Positions 1 through 7,401 of a stretch of DNA of 64,000 nt are shown piece after piece. The DNA comes from Pontiellaceae bacterium B12227. Lineage in GTDB: Bacteria > Verrucomicrobiota > Kiritimatiellia > Kiritimatiellales > Pontiellaceae. Location of the stretch: assembly GCA_029432775.1 (NCBI GenBank), contig JAROAZ010000007.1:124001-188000 (forward strand), read 5' to 3'. The notes beneath the pieces were generated by a model. It searched no databases. It worked only from the letters and a program-made list of their open reading frames with translations, and had not been told where the DNA came from. Positions within the stretch are counted from its first letter, which is position 1. Every line of letters begins with the position of its first letter. The position numbers were made by a program, and so were the translations under genes.

Positions 1-2
1 AA

Positions 3-239
3 ACATTGGAAAACCTCTTCCAACCTTTGGAACACTGGATCGGCAAATGGCAGAATGGCGGTTTTTCCAATCTTCGGAAAAGCTGGACCGAAAAGGCCGG
101 CCCGATCGGAAAGCCATTGACCGTTCACGATGGCCCCATTAAAAAGAGCGGTACCCTCGCCGGATTCGGAGATCATGGAGAGTTGCTCCTGCAGACCGAA
201 TCCGGCCTCGAAACCATTTGGTCCGGAGACGTTTCATGA
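3..239 (+). CDS. birA: biotin--protein ligase, C-terminal part (partial at window edge)
   Basis: The frame is open from the first bases, so the gene starts upstream of the window and only about 78 C-terminal residues are seen. They match the small C-terminal beta-barrel domain of biotin--[acetyl-CoA carboxylase] ligases: a segment like 'GKPLTVHDG', then an insertion-type turn and 'GELLLQTESG', ending near 'WSGDVS'. The catalytic and biotin-binding domain is outside the window, so the identification is by fold pattern only. The family attaches biotin to acetyl-CoA carboxylase and related carboxylases in the cytoplasm. The stop overlaps the start of the next gene (ATGA), implying translational coupling. 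Two copies of the dispersed 15-base palindrome (18-32 and the variant 65-79) lie inside this fragment. Confidence 0.7.
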   Translation, partial: TLENLFQPLEHWIGKWQNGGFSNLRKSWTEKAGPIGKPLTVHDGPIKKSGTLAGFGDHGELLLQTESGLETIWSGDVS

Positions 240-772
240 ACCATTCACCCGAATTATCCCCTCGCAAAGCCGCAGAGGCCGCAGAGAAAAAAAACATTCC
301 CCTCGGCGCTCTCTGCACCTCTGCGAGGAATATCCTACTCCTAATGAGTATATTGATTATAAGTGGGTGCGCTACGGGCGGACGACGGTATCGGATTCCG
401 AAAAGCCAGAAGCCGGAAATCGTGAATATGGAAACCACCGGCTACTGCAAATGCGGCAAATGCTGCGGCTGGAAGCGCAACTGGAAATTCGAGCCCGTCG
501 TGGCCTACGGGCCGAATAAAGGGGATCCCAAAGCCGTCGGCATCACCGCAGCCGGCACGAAAGCCGACTGGGGCACCATTGCCGCCGACACCCGCTATTA
601 TCCGTTCGGAACCATTATGTATATTCCCGACTATGGCTGGGGCCGCGTCGAGGACATCGGCGGCGCGATTAAAGGCATGCATATCGACCTGTATTTCCCT
701 TCCCATAAAAAGGCACTGAAGTGGGGCCGGGAATACAGGCAGGTCAAAATCTGGGTACCCCGCAAAAAATAA
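236..772 (+). CDS. 3D-domain lipoprotein (MltA/YocH-like cell-wall protein)
   Basis: 178 residues from the ATG that overlaps the birA stop. A hydrophobic stretch ends in a lipobox (IISGC, Cys45), so it is probably exported and lipid-anchored. The C-terminal half carries the 3D domain: three Asp in the contexts 'PDYG', 'VEDIGGAI' and 'HIDLYF', as found at the C-terminus of MltA lytic transglycosylases and in YocH/Rpf-type wall enzymes. A Cys-rich patch (CKCGKCC) precedes it. No full MltA barrel is present, so catalysis is uncertain; a wall-binding or small lytic role is likely. Oddity: residues about 8-32, in front of the hydrophobic core, are encoded by an imperfect inverted repeat (258-330) of a type otherwise found between genes. 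The signal peptide n-region is therefore unusually long and partly repeat-derived. Confidence 0.75.
   Translation: MNHSPELSPRKAAEAAEKKNIPLGALCTSARNILLLMSILIISGCATGGRRYRIPKSQKPEIVNMETTGYCKCGKCCGWKRNWKFEPVVAYGPNKGDPKAVGITAAGTKADWGTIAADTRYYPFGTIMYIPDYGWGRVEDIGGAIKGMHIDLYFPSHKKALKWGREYRQVKIWVPRKK
258..330. repeat. imperfect hairpin repeat (CGCAGAGG word) inside a gene
   Basis: Left arm about 258-286 and right arm about 308-328 are imperfect reverse complements built from the words CGCAGAG and CTCTGCG. The same words form the intergenic repeat at 44200-44299. It is translated as the N-terminus of the 3D-domain lipoprotein. Confidence 0.7.
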
Positions 773-786
773 TCTTTATTTACAGA

Positions 787-838
787 AGCTCGCAAAATAC
801 GCACAGAATACGTATTCAGGACTTCGCGCTCTTTGCGC
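787..838. repeat. imperfect hairpin repeat (CGCAAA / TTTGCG word)
   Basis: An inverted repeat with arms around 787-809 and 815-838, using CGCAAA and CTTTGCG words plus CTTCGCGCTCTTTGCG, a phrase almost identical to the right arm of the repeat at 61220-61286. It lies between the 3D-domain lipoprotein and rbfA and may also serve as a hairpin end for the upstream transcript. Confidence 0.65.
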
Positions 839-893
839 AGATTGGTCATTGTTCATTTCCAACCATCAGTTTAAAACCACCCGTCAGAGAGGG

Positions 894-921
894 TTGCTTT
901 TCCGGACGGACGACCTATAGT
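894..921 (+). promoter_or_regulatory. probable promoter for rbfA-truB-ribF
   Basis: TTGCTT, 16 bases, TATAGT, ending 23 bases before the rbfA start. A ribosome binding site AGGA follows at about 934. Sigma-70-type match by eye only. Confidence 0.4.
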
Positions 922-944
922 AGCGCGTTTTTCGAGGAAATCTT

Positions 945-1340
945 ATGGGAACACCACGTTTAGTTAGAGTTAACGAACTTTTGAAGCGCGAAATTGCGGA
1001 AGATCTATACCGCAACTTCGCCGGCTCCGATTTCGATTCGGCCGCCATCACGGTCACCCGCGTTGAATGCGCACCGGACCTGCGCGATGCCAACGTCTTC
1101 ATCTCCATCTTCGGCCACGAAGATAACCGCGAAGGCATGATCGGCTATCTGAACCGCCACCGGCAGGAAATTATCCGCCTGATGGTGAAGCGCGTTAAAC
1201 TGAAATATACCCCCCGCCTGCACTTCATCCTCGATGAATCGCTCGAAGGTGGAGACAACATTCTGGCCATGCTGGCCGAAATGGAGCGCGAAAATCCGGA
1301 AGCATTCAAGGACGACGAAAAGACCGATGAGAAACCGTAG
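945..1340 (+). CDS. rbfA: 30S ribosome-binding factor RbfA
   Basis: 131 residues, the normal RbfA length plus a short acidic tail. RbfA binds the 30S subunit during late maturation and helps process the 5' end of 16S rRNA. Sequence support: the N-terminal 'RVNELLKREIAEDL' helix, then 'SAAITVTRVECAPDLRDA', the KH-type core, and 'LKYTPRLHFILDESLE' near the end, which is the family's most conserved strand. The ATG has AGGA about 8 bases upstream. The 3' end overlaps truB by 14 bases and ribF follows. rbfA-truB-ribF is a widespread bacterial order linking ribosome assembly, tRNA modification and flavin synthesis. Confidence 0.95.
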   Translation: MGTPRLVRVNELLKREIAEDLYRNFAGSDFDSAAITVTRVECAPDLRDANVFISIFGHEDNREGMIGYLNRHRQEIIRLMVKRVKLKYTPRLHFILDESLEGGDNILAMLAEMERENPEAFKDDEKTDEKP

Positions 1341-2055
1341 AAAACGCGCGCCTGATCTGTACGACGGCCTGCTGCTCGTCGACAAACCGACCGACTGGAC
1401 CTCGCACGATGTGGTGGCCAAGATCCGCAACACCTTCAAGCTGAGCAAATGCGGCCATGGCGGAACGCTGGATCCACTGGCCACCGGTCTGCTGGTGCTG
1501 CTGATCGGTAAAGGAACCAAACTTTCCGACCGCATCATGACCGGCGATAAAACCTACGAAGGCACCCTGCATCTGGGCATTACCACCAACTCGCAGGATG
1601 CCGACGGCGAGATTCTGGAAGAAAAAGACGCCTCGCACATCACCCGCGAAATGGTGGAAAAGGTGATTGCCGAAAAGTTCATGGGCAAACTCGAGCAGAT
1701 TCCACCGATGGTCTCCGCCATTAAAAAGGACGGCGTTCCACTTTATAAAATGGCCCGCAAGGGACAGGAAATCGAGCGCGAGCCCCGCAAGATCGAGGTA
1801 TTCGAGTTCGATGTGCTCGAATTCGACAATCCGCTGGTAAAATTCCGGGTCAAGAGCACCAAAGGCACCTATGTACGCACGCTGGCCCACGACATCGGAA
1901 ACGAGCTTGGTGTTGGCGGAAGCCTCGATGCCCTGCGCCGCACCAATTCCGGCCCCCTCTCGCTTGAAAAAGCGCATACCATGGAAGAAATCCTGAAATG
2001 CGATAAAGAGACGCTGGATCAGAAGATGATTCTGCTAACGGACATGATCCCATGA
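1327..2055 (+). CDS. truB: tRNA pseudouridine(55) synthase TruB
   Basis: 242 residues from the ATG inside the 3' end of rbfA; a longer in-frame extension upstream would only duplicate rbfA sequence. TruB converts U55 in the T-loop of tRNAs to pseudouridine. The TruB signature 'GHGGTLDPLATGLL' near residue 40 carries the catalytic Asp. It follows 'LLVDKPTDWTSHDVV' at the N-terminus, with 'RKIEVFEFDVLEF' and 'GTYVRTLAHDIG' in the thumb and C-terminal part of the catalytic domain. The length is at the short end, consistent with a reduced PUA domain. The stop overlaps the ribF start (ATGA). Confidence 0.95.
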   Translation: MRNRRKRAPDLYDGLLLVDKPTDWTSHDVVAKIRNTFKLSKCGHGGTLDPLATGLLVLLIGKGTKLSDRIMTGDKTYEGTLHLGITTNSQDADGEILEEKDASHITREMVEKVIAEKFMGKLEQIPPMVSAIKKDGVPLYKMARKGQEIEREPRKIEVFEFDVLEFDNPLVKFRVKSTKGTYVRTLAHDIGNELGVGGSLDALRRTNSGPLSLEKAHTMEEILKCDKETLDQKMILLTDMIP

Positions 2056-2978
2056 AAATTATCCACGCCTTGGAAGAATTTCACGAAACCGACGTTCCGG
2101 TCATTCTGGCGGCAGGGTGCTTCGATGGGCTACATATCGGGCATACCGCTGTTATTCAGAAAGCGATTGAGCGTGCAAAAGAAATCAATGGCGAAGCCTG
2201 GGTGTTCACTTTCGATCCTCATCCGGCCAAAGTGCTCATGCCCGACCGCGCTCCCCCACTGATCTTCACCACCGACCAGCAGTCGCTTCATCTGCAGGAA
2301 ATGGGCGTGGACGGTTGCATCCTGCAGCCTTTCACAATCGATTTTATGAAGCAGGAGCCTTTGGATTTCTTCGAAAACCTCTGCACCTGCATTCCGCACC
2401 TCGCCGGCATTTCCGTTGGCGAAGACTGGTCGTTCGGCCGCAATCGTGCCGGCAATGCCGCTCTGCTCACGAAGCTGTGTGGCGAGCGCAACATGTATTT
2501 CTCGGCTCACCCGGAAGTGCAGTGGAACAACGAACGCGTTTCCAGCACCCGCATTCGCGAAGCGATTAAACTGGGCCATACAGCCGAGGTGAACGGCATG
2601 CTGGGACGGCCGCTTTCAACCATTGGAAAAGTGGAACATGGCGAAAAGATCGGCCGTAAACTCGGCTATCCAACCGCCAACATTGATCCGGAGAATGATA
2701 TGCTGCCTCCGCGCGGCATCTATGCCGCGCGCCTCCGTGTTGGCCACACGCTTTACAACGCGGCGGCCTACATTGGCCATCGCGGCACCTTCCATGAAAA
2801 TAAGCCCCAGGTGCTGGAAGTCCATTTGCTCGATGAGACCGAAATTGATCTATACGGACAGCATGTGGAAGTCAGCTATCTGAAATATATTCGTGGTGAC
2901 GAAGTTTTCGAAGATGCTGAAAAACTCAAAGCCCAGATCGCCGCCGACCTGGCTGCAATCCGCGCCGTACTCGACTAA
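2052..2978 (+). CDS. ribF: bifunctional riboflavin kinase / FAD synthetase
   Basis: 308 residues, normal for RibF. The N-terminal adenylyltransferase domain shows 'AGCFDGLHIGH' (HxGH nucleotide site near residues 28-32), 'TFDPHPAKVL' and 'SSTRIREAI' (ISSTxIR motif, around 170). The C-terminal riboflavin kinase domain shows 'KIGRKLGYPTANI' (PTAN motif around 215) and 'LEVHLLDE'. It converts riboflavin to FMN and then FAD in the cytoplasm. It is the end of the rbfA-truB-ribF transcript. The biosynthetic riboflavin genes are at the other end of the window (59.5-64 kb). Confidence 0.95.
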   Translation: MKIIHALEEFHETDVPVILAAGCFDGLHIGHTAVIQKAIERAKEINGEAWVFTFDPHPAKVLMPDRAPPLIFTTDQQSLHLQEMGVDGCILQPFTIDFMKQEPLDFFENLCTCIPHLAGISVGEDWSFGRNRAGNAALLTKLCGERNMYFSAHPEVQWNNERVSSTRIREAIKLGHTAEVNGMLGRPLSTIGKVEHGEKIGRKLGYPTANIDPENDMLPPRGIYAARLRVGHTLYNAAAYIGHRGTFHENKPQVLEVHLLDETEIDLYGQHVEVSYLKYIRGDEVFEDAEKLKAQIAADLAAIRAVLD

Positions 2979-3013
2979 CGAATCCACACGACCTCTACTT
3001 CGTGTAGGGCGCG

Positions 3014-3643
3014 TTAGTCCACCGTAAGCGTGGCAAAGGCGGCGCGGTCGTCAAAAGCACCGAAGCCGATCTTCCCGACAGGATAGGTCTGGTCCTGAGC
3101 AGTCATGAGCGGAGTTTCCAAGTCGTCCACAAACACACGGATGGCTCCGCTTTCTTCATGCTGGATCTTTAACGTTCTCCAACCCTTGGAAAGGCGGGGC
3201 TCCGGATCTTTTTCCAGGTTGATCCGCGTCCGGCTGTCGCCATCCACCCGCATGATGATGTTGTGGAACTTATTGTCTGAGTTGGAGGAGATGTGTGCGT
3301 AGTAAAAATGCGTATCGTCCTGATACCCGAAGATCAGACTGACATCGCGGTTTTTTACCGCTTCCGGCTCCAGCGTAGCAGCCTCAATGGTGAATGCACC
3401 AATAGGCTGTTCACTTTTCAACAAAGCAAATTCCGCCGGGCGGCGCACCGGCGGGCGCTGTTCACCGGCCGTGTGGAGGATCAGGCACGCCCGTCCTTCC
3501 ACCTCACCAGTTTTCCAGAGATTGGAAGTCAGCAAGGTCAGTTGATCCATCGATTCCGCTAAGTTCAACGGGTCGGCAAACGAGCCGCCCAGCATCAGCA
3601 GACTTCCAAGGATTGGAAAAAGCGCTCTACGCCAGCATGCCAT
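3014..3643 (-). CDS. secreted LamG-like / DUF1080-type protein
   Basis: 209 residues with a clear signal peptide (hydrophobic residues about 7-22, ending 'GGSFA'). The rest looks like a concanavalin-type jelly roll: 'DVSLIFGYQDDTHFYYAHIS', 'INLEKDPEPRLSKGWRTLKI' and 'GKIGFGAFDDRAAFATLTV', the strand pattern of 3-keto-disaccharide hydrolase/LamG-like domains common in PVC bacteria. A catalytic role is not evident; carbohydrate binding or hydrolysis is an inference. Its start overlaps the 3' end of the aldo/keto reductase by 17 bases, so the two are co-transcribed. Two palindrome copies (3513-3527, 3604-3618) fall in its N-terminal part. Confidence 0.6.
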   Translation of the reverse strand: MACWRRALFPILGSLLMLGGSFADPLNLAESMDQLTLLTSNLWKTGEVEGRACLILHTAGEQRPPVRRPAEFALLKSEQPIGAFTIEAATLEPEAVKNRDVSLIFGYQDDTHFYYAHISSNSDNKFHNIIMRVDGDSRTRINLEKDPEPRLSKGWRTLKIQHEESGAIRVFVDDLETPLMTAQDQTYPVGKIGFGAFDDRAAFATLTVD

Positions 3644-4583
3644 CGTTATACCCCGGGAGATCCCATGGCTGTGGAAGGCCGGCCGGTATATTCATGGCCA
3701 CTTTATCAGAGAATCCTTTGCGGGCTTTTTTATCCAATCCCTGGAAATTGGTCGCCAATCGGGCATTGGCCTCAACATGGGCGACCTCGCCGGTTCCGAT
3801 AATCGTCGTGTGAACGCCAGGCAAACTCATGGCATAACGCATCAGCTCAGTGGGGTTTTCATCGGAATTCCGGACATGCCGAACGGACTTCATTGCAATT
3901 ACGCCGATATTGCGCTCCACAGCCATGGCGAGAAGTTCGTCTTCATAGCGCCCGTTGTCGGGGCGGTTTGCCGGGAAGGTGGTCAATAAGGCATCCGGTT
4001 CGAACGCTTTAATGCATTCCATCAGAATGTCCGGACCGCTGTGGCCGGTCACCCCGAAATGCCTGATCATTCCCTGCTCTTTCGCTTTGACCACGGCTTT
4101 AAAGGCCTCTTCGCGGGCTTTGGGCGAAGTGTCCCCTTTTTTGGGTTCCCAGTTGTGCATGTGAAATAAATCAAGATGATCGGTCTGCAACCGTTTAAGG
4201 CTGCCTTCCAGCTCCCTCATCAAAGTGTCGTAGGTTTTCTGGTTACTCTTGGAAACCATAAAAACTTCATCACGACGTTCTTTGAGCACGGGGCCGATCA
4301 ACTCCTCGCTGCCCTTGTAACTGTAGGCGGTATCCCAATAGTTGATGCCGAAATCGAGTGCTCGCTCCAGTATTTTCCGAGCCCCTTCGGGATTGCCGGC
4401 CATCGGCTTCCAGAATGCACTGCCTAGGCCCAGGCCATAGATGGATACCTCAGCTCCGGTTTTTCCCAAGATCTTCCGATCAACCCGCTTCGCCTGCGGT
4501 TTAGCTTCGGTGGTAGTAGCAGCGAGTCCTGCCAGACCGCTGCCTACAGATGTTGCAACAAACCCACGTCTCGATCCATTCAT
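3627..4583 (-). CDS. exported aldo/keto reductase
   Basis: 318 residues. The N-terminus has a Tat-like pattern (SRRGFVATS followed by a hydrophobic Ala/Gly-rich stretch), so the enzyme is probably periplasmic. The (beta/alpha)8 aldo/keto reductase core is complete: 'NYWDTAYSY' (catalytic Asp and Tyr), 'VFMVSKSN' (catalytic Lys), 'DLFHMHNW' (His) and a C-terminal 'TTIIGTGEVAHVEANA' cofactor-binding segment. Such Tat-exported reductases are frequent in PVC and Bacteroidetes genomes and are thought to act on sugars or their keto derivatives; the substrate here is unknown. It is followed by the secreted LamG-like gene in the same direction. It is separated from the 84-residue gene upstream by a strong terminator. 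Confidence 0.85.
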   Translation of the reverse strand: MNGSRRGFVATSVGSGLAGLAATTTEAKPQAKRVDRKILGKTGAEVSIYGLGLGSAFWKPMAGNPEGARKILERALDFGINYWDTAYSYKGSEELIGPVLKERRDEVFMVSKSNQKTYDTLMRELEGSLKRLQTDHLDLFHMHNWEPKKGDTSPKAREEAFKAVVKAKEQGMIRHFGVTGHSGPDILMECIKAFEPDALLTTFPANRPDNGRYEDELLAMAVERNIGVIAMKSVRHVRNSDENPTELMRYAMSLPGVHTTIIGTGEVAHVEANARLATNFQGLDKKARKGFSDKVAMNIPAGLPQPWDLPGYNDGMLA

Positions 4584-4656
4584 TGGTAATCCTCATGTTT
4601 GAATTTTTTCCACTATATAGTTTAGATGACGTCTCAACAACTGCATTTCAGGACAT

Positions 4657-4684
4657 AAAAAAGGCCAGCCCAAAAGGCCGGCCT
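4657..4684 (-). terminator. rho-independent terminator after the 84-residue gene
   Basis: On the minus strand a 9-base-pair G/C-rich stem (4676-4684 with 4662-4670, one G-U pair) around a TTTTG loop is followed by a run of T (4662-4657). It lies 22 bases after the stop of the small gene at 4706. Confidence 0.85.
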
Positions 4685-4705
4685 CTGTCGCAACGGGTGC
4701 AGAGA

Positions 4706-4960
4706 TTAGCAACCGTCTTCTTCCAGGCGTGCAATGCCATTGGTGGCTTTCGCCATACGCTGTACGAGCGTTTCATACGTGCCGGCACAAAGCAGGGTAG
4801 ACTTGCTTGGCAGAATGATCTCAGCGCGATCAGGGAACAGGCTTGAGCTGCGGATGCGGGCTCCGGTCAACTCGATCAGACGACGATTCTCACAAGTGCG
4901 GGAAATCCCGGTCTTGTCTGTGTAGTCTTTGCGTTTAACTGCGTATACTTCGAGAAACAT
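4706..4960 (-). CDS. small protein of unknown function (84 residues)
   Basis: Not recognised. The frame has a strong ribosome binding site (AGGAG, 8 bases before ATG) and its own terminator, so it is very likely a real, well-expressed single-gene unit. The protein reads as a beta strand (FLEVYAV), a basic turn (KRKDY), then 'RRLIELTGARIRSS', 'AEIILPSKSTLLC' and a final helix 'TYETLVQRMAKA'. The layout strand/strand/strand/helix recalls FlbD-type or small beta-barrel proteins, but I cannot assign a family. No signal peptide or membrane segment. It ends with a Cys. Divergent from purA. Confidence 0.7.
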   Translation of the reverse strand: MFLEVYAVKRKDYTDKTGISRTCENRRLIELTGARIRSSSLFPDRAEIILPSKSTLLCAGTYETLVQRMAKATNGIARLEEDGC

Positions 4961-5141
4961 AGTTGTCTCCTTCTGGTTGTTTCACTCGATTTTCCGCGAA
5001 ATTTTTTATTCCGTACTCGGTAAATCGGTTAAAAAGCCGGACTTATATCCCCGCTTCCCCCTCATGTCGACCCCCAAAATAAAAATCTTTCCAAGGTTTG
5101 GAAACCGATAGAGGACAGAATCCTTTCTATTTCGTGAAGTC

Positions 5142-5170
5142 TTGACGCAAGCAACACCTTTCCCTAATTT
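5142..5170 (+). promoter_or_regulatory. probable purA promoter
   Basis: TTGACG, 17 bases, TAATTT: a good sigma-70-type match, with expected transcription start near 5177. Confidence 0.5.
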
Positions 5171-5183
5171 CCCCGCTTCATAG

Positions 5184-5209
5184 GCCCCCTTATGAAAGAG
5201 GGCTTTTTT
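5184..5209 (+). terminator. terminator-like hairpin in the purA leader (possible attenuator)
   Basis: GCCCCCTT pairs with AAGAGGGC (one mismatch) around a 4-base loop, followed by six T. It sits between the likely promoter and purA. A competing 6-base stem, TTCATA (5177-5182) with TATGAA (5191-5196), would disrupt it, the usual layout of an attenuator. Confidence 0.55.
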
Positions 5210-5285
5210 AATGGTTATCCGAAAAAAGGCGGACAAGTGCGGATCTTCCGATAACCGATAATTACTAAATGGAGTGTAAAGCAAC

Positions 5286-6563
5286 ATGTCGAGAACAGTA
5301 CTTATCGGGTCGCAATGGGGCGACGAAGGCAAGGGAAAGATCATTGACGTACTCACCGCAAACGCGGATTGGGTCGTTCGTTACCAGGGTGGCAACAACG
5401 CCGGCCACACCGTTGAAATCGGCGACCAGAAATATGTTCTGCACCTCACCCCGTCCGGCATTCTGCGCGAAGAGTGCAAATGCGTCATCGGCAACGGCCT
5501 CGTGGTGGACCTGATCGGCCTGATGAGCGAGCTGACCGAACTGGTTGAGCGCGGCATCAAACTCGAAGACCGCCTCTTCATCTCCGACCGTGCCCACATT
5601 GTCCTTCATTATCACAAAGCGCTCGACGGTGCCAAAGAGGGCAACCTCGAAGAAGGCAAAAAGATCGGCACCACCAAGCGCGGCATCGGCCCCTGCTATA
5701 TGGATAAAGCCGACCGTATCGGCCTGCGTATGGGCGACATACTCGAAGCCGACTTCCTCGACCGTGTTCGTGAACTGACCATTATGAAGAACAAAATCAT
5801 TGAATCCATCGGCGGCGAAGCCCTGGACGTAGATGAAGTGGTTTCTGAAATTTCCAAAGCAGCGAATTACCTTAAGCCGTTCATCTGCGATACCATCCCG
5901 CTCCTGCACAAAGCCGTTCAGGACGACGACGAAATCCTGTTCGAAGGCGCACAGGGCGTTATGCTTGACGTCGACTTCGGAACCTACCCCTTTGTAACCT
6001 CTTCCAGCACTGGTGCCGGCGGTGCTCCGGCCGGTTCCGGCGTTCCTCCGGGCGCCATCGATCGCTGTGTGGGCATTGTGAAAGCCTACACCACCCGCGT
6101 GGGAGAAGGCCCCTTCCCGACTGAGCTGTTTGATGCAGACGGTGAACATATTGCCAAAGTCGGCCACGAATTCGGCGCCACGACAGGACGCCCGCGTCGC
6201 TGCGGCTGGTTCGATGCCGTGATTGCCAAATATTCGGCTATGGTCGGCGGAATCAATGAGTGGTCGCTGATGAAACTCGACGTGCTGGACGCAGTTGAAA
6301 CCATCAAGGTCTGTGTGGCCTATGAATGCGATGGCGAACGTATCGATAATGTACCGGCATCCATCAGCAAGCTCGGACGCTGCAAACCGATCTATGAAGA
6401 TTTCAAAGGCTGGAACACCCCGACCACCGAATGCACCTGCTGGGAAGAGCTTCCGGAGCAGGCCCAGAAATATGTTCAATACATTGAAGAGATCACCGGT
6501 GTAAAAGTCAGCATTCTCTCCGTGGGTCCGAAGCGCGCCAGCACGATGCTGCTGGATCGCTAA
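5286..6563 (+). CDS. purA: adenylosuccinate synthetase
   Basis: 425 residues, full length. It joins IMP and aspartate using GTP, the first committed step from IMP to AMP. Sequence support: 'GSQWGDEGKGKIIDVL' near the N-terminus (P-loop-like GDEGKGK with catalytic Asp), 'GGNNAGHTV' with the catalytic His, 'GTTKRGIGPCY', 'LFEGAQGVMLDVDFGTYPFV', and the Asp-binding loop region ending 'ATTGRPRRCGWFD'. The C-terminus 'ILSVGPKRASTM' is typical. The leader has a promoter and a possible attenuator. The next gene (uppS) is separated by a hairpin repeat, so purA may be its own unit or partly read through. Confidence 0.97.
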   Translation: MSRTVLIGSQWGDEGKGKIIDVLTANADWVVRYQGGNNAGHTVEIGDQKYVLHLTPSGILREECKCVIGNGLVVDLIGLMSELTELVERGIKLEDRLFISDRAHIVLHYHKALDGAKEGNLEEGKKIGTTKRGIGPCYMDKADRIGLRMGDILEADFLDRVRELTIMKNKIIESIGGEALDVDEVVSEISKAANYLKPFICDTIPLLHKAVQDDDEILFEGAQGVMLDVDFGTYPFVTSSSTGAGGAPAGSGVPPGAIDRCVGIVKAYTTRVGEGPFPTELFDADGEHIAKVGHEFGATTGRPRRCGWFDAVIAKYSAMVGGINEWSLMKLDVLDAVETIKVCVAYECDGERIDNVPASISKLGRCKPIYEDFKGWNTPTTECTCWEELPEQAQKYVQYIEEITGVKVSILSVGPKRASTMLLDR

Positions 6564-6576
6564 CAGGAATAAATTA

Positions 6577-6652
6577 TGGCCACAAAGAGGCACAAAAAGC
6601 ACGAAGACTATAGACGCTTGGGTCTTTGTGTCTCTTGTGCCTTTTCGTGGCA
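6577..6652. repeat. imperfect hairpin repeat (CACAAAGAGGCAC word)
   Basis: Arms 6577-6608 and 6622-6652 are reverse complements at roughly four bases in five. They use words such as CACAAAG, GGCAC and CACGAA. It fills almost the whole purA-uppS gap and ends 8 bases before the uppS start, leaving no recognisable Shine-Dalgarno sequence there. Confidence 0.75.
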
Positions 6653-6660
6653 ATCCTTCC

Positions 6661-7392
6661 ATGAGTCTTGATTTGCAATCTCTGGAAAAAATCCCGCGTC
6701 ACGTTGCCCTCATCATGGATGGCAACGGCCGGTGGGCTCAGCAGCGGGGTCTTTCGCGCATCGAGGGGCATAAAGAAGGCGCGCAGTCCGTGCGTGCTGT
6801 TCTGCGGGCTGCTGCTCAGGCCGGCGTGGAGTTCATTACTGTCTACGCCTTCAGCACCGAAAACTGGAAGCGCCCGCCGGCTGAAATTGATGGCCTGATG
6901 AAACTGCTCGTTCATTCGCTGAACGAATATGAGCAGGAGCTGCACGACAATAACATCCGCCTGCGGGTGATGGGACAGTTCGAAAAACTTCCCCTGCCCG
7001 TCCGGATGCGCCTGCAGAAAACCATCGATGCCACCGCGCATTACACCGACCATACTTTTGTGATTGCCCTCAGCTACGGTTCCCGTATGGAAATTGCCAA
7101 CGCGGCCAAACAGATTGCGGAAAAAGTAAAAGCCGGCGAAATGAAGCTGAAAGAGATTGATGAGCAGACCATTACTGATCATCTCTACCTGCCGGATGTA
7201 CCCGATCCGGAACTGATGATTCGGACCAGCGGAGAGCTCCGGCTGAGCAACTTCCTGCTCTGGCAACTCTCCTATGCCGAGTTCTACATCACCAACGACT
7301 ACTGGCCCGATTTCCGCGAAGAACAGTTTTTCCATGCATTGGAAGCTTTCAACGGACGGGATCGTAGGTATGGTGGTGTGAAGAAAAAATAG
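6661..7392 (+). CDS. uppS: undecaprenyl diphosphate synthase
   Basis: 243 residues from the second in-frame ATG; the upstream extension would lie in the hairpin repeat. It is a cis-prenyltransferase making the C55 lipid carrier used for peptidoglycan and for the polysaccharide systems in this window. Motifs: 'ALIMDGNGRWAQQRGL' (catalytic Asp and Asn), 'GHKEGAQSVR', 'VYAFSTENWKRP' and 'LMIRTSGELRLSNFLLWQ' (conserved Arg/Ser and the dimer segment). uppS-cdsA-rseP is a classical bacterial cell-envelope order. A palindrome copy occurs at 7330-7344. Confidence 0.96.
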   Translation: MSLDLQSLEKIPRHVALIMDGNGRWAQQRGLSRIEGHKEGAQSVRAVLRAAAQAGVEFITVYAFSTENWKRPPAEIDGLMKLLVHSLNEYEQELHDNNIRLRVMGQFEKLPLPVRMRLQKTIDATAHYTDHTFVIALSYGSRMEIANAAKQIAEKVKAGEMKLKEIDEQTITDHLYLPDVPDPELMIRTSGELRLSNFLLWQLSYAEFYITNDYWPDFREEQFFHALEAFNGRDRRYGGVKKK

Positions 7393-7401
7393 CGAAGGCC
7401 C

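Larger units (their letters stand above)
4961..5285. other. divergent intergenic region upstream of purA
   Basis: 325 bases without a gene. It holds one palindrome copy (5089-5103), a strong promoter-like pair (5142-5170), a terminator-like hairpin with T-run (5184-5209) and a second hairpin (arms GGTTATC 5213-5219 and GATAACC 5250-5256) before the purA ribosome binding site (GGAG near 5271). No tRNA or recognised riboswitch was seen. Confidence 0.6.

Noticed and set aside
5265..6662. Long open frame antisense to purA (about 465 codons)
   Set aside because: A shadow of purA codon bias; the protein has no recognisable motif and purA is certain. The same applies to long antisense frames over rseP (8326-9642) and the sulfatase (26043-27458).
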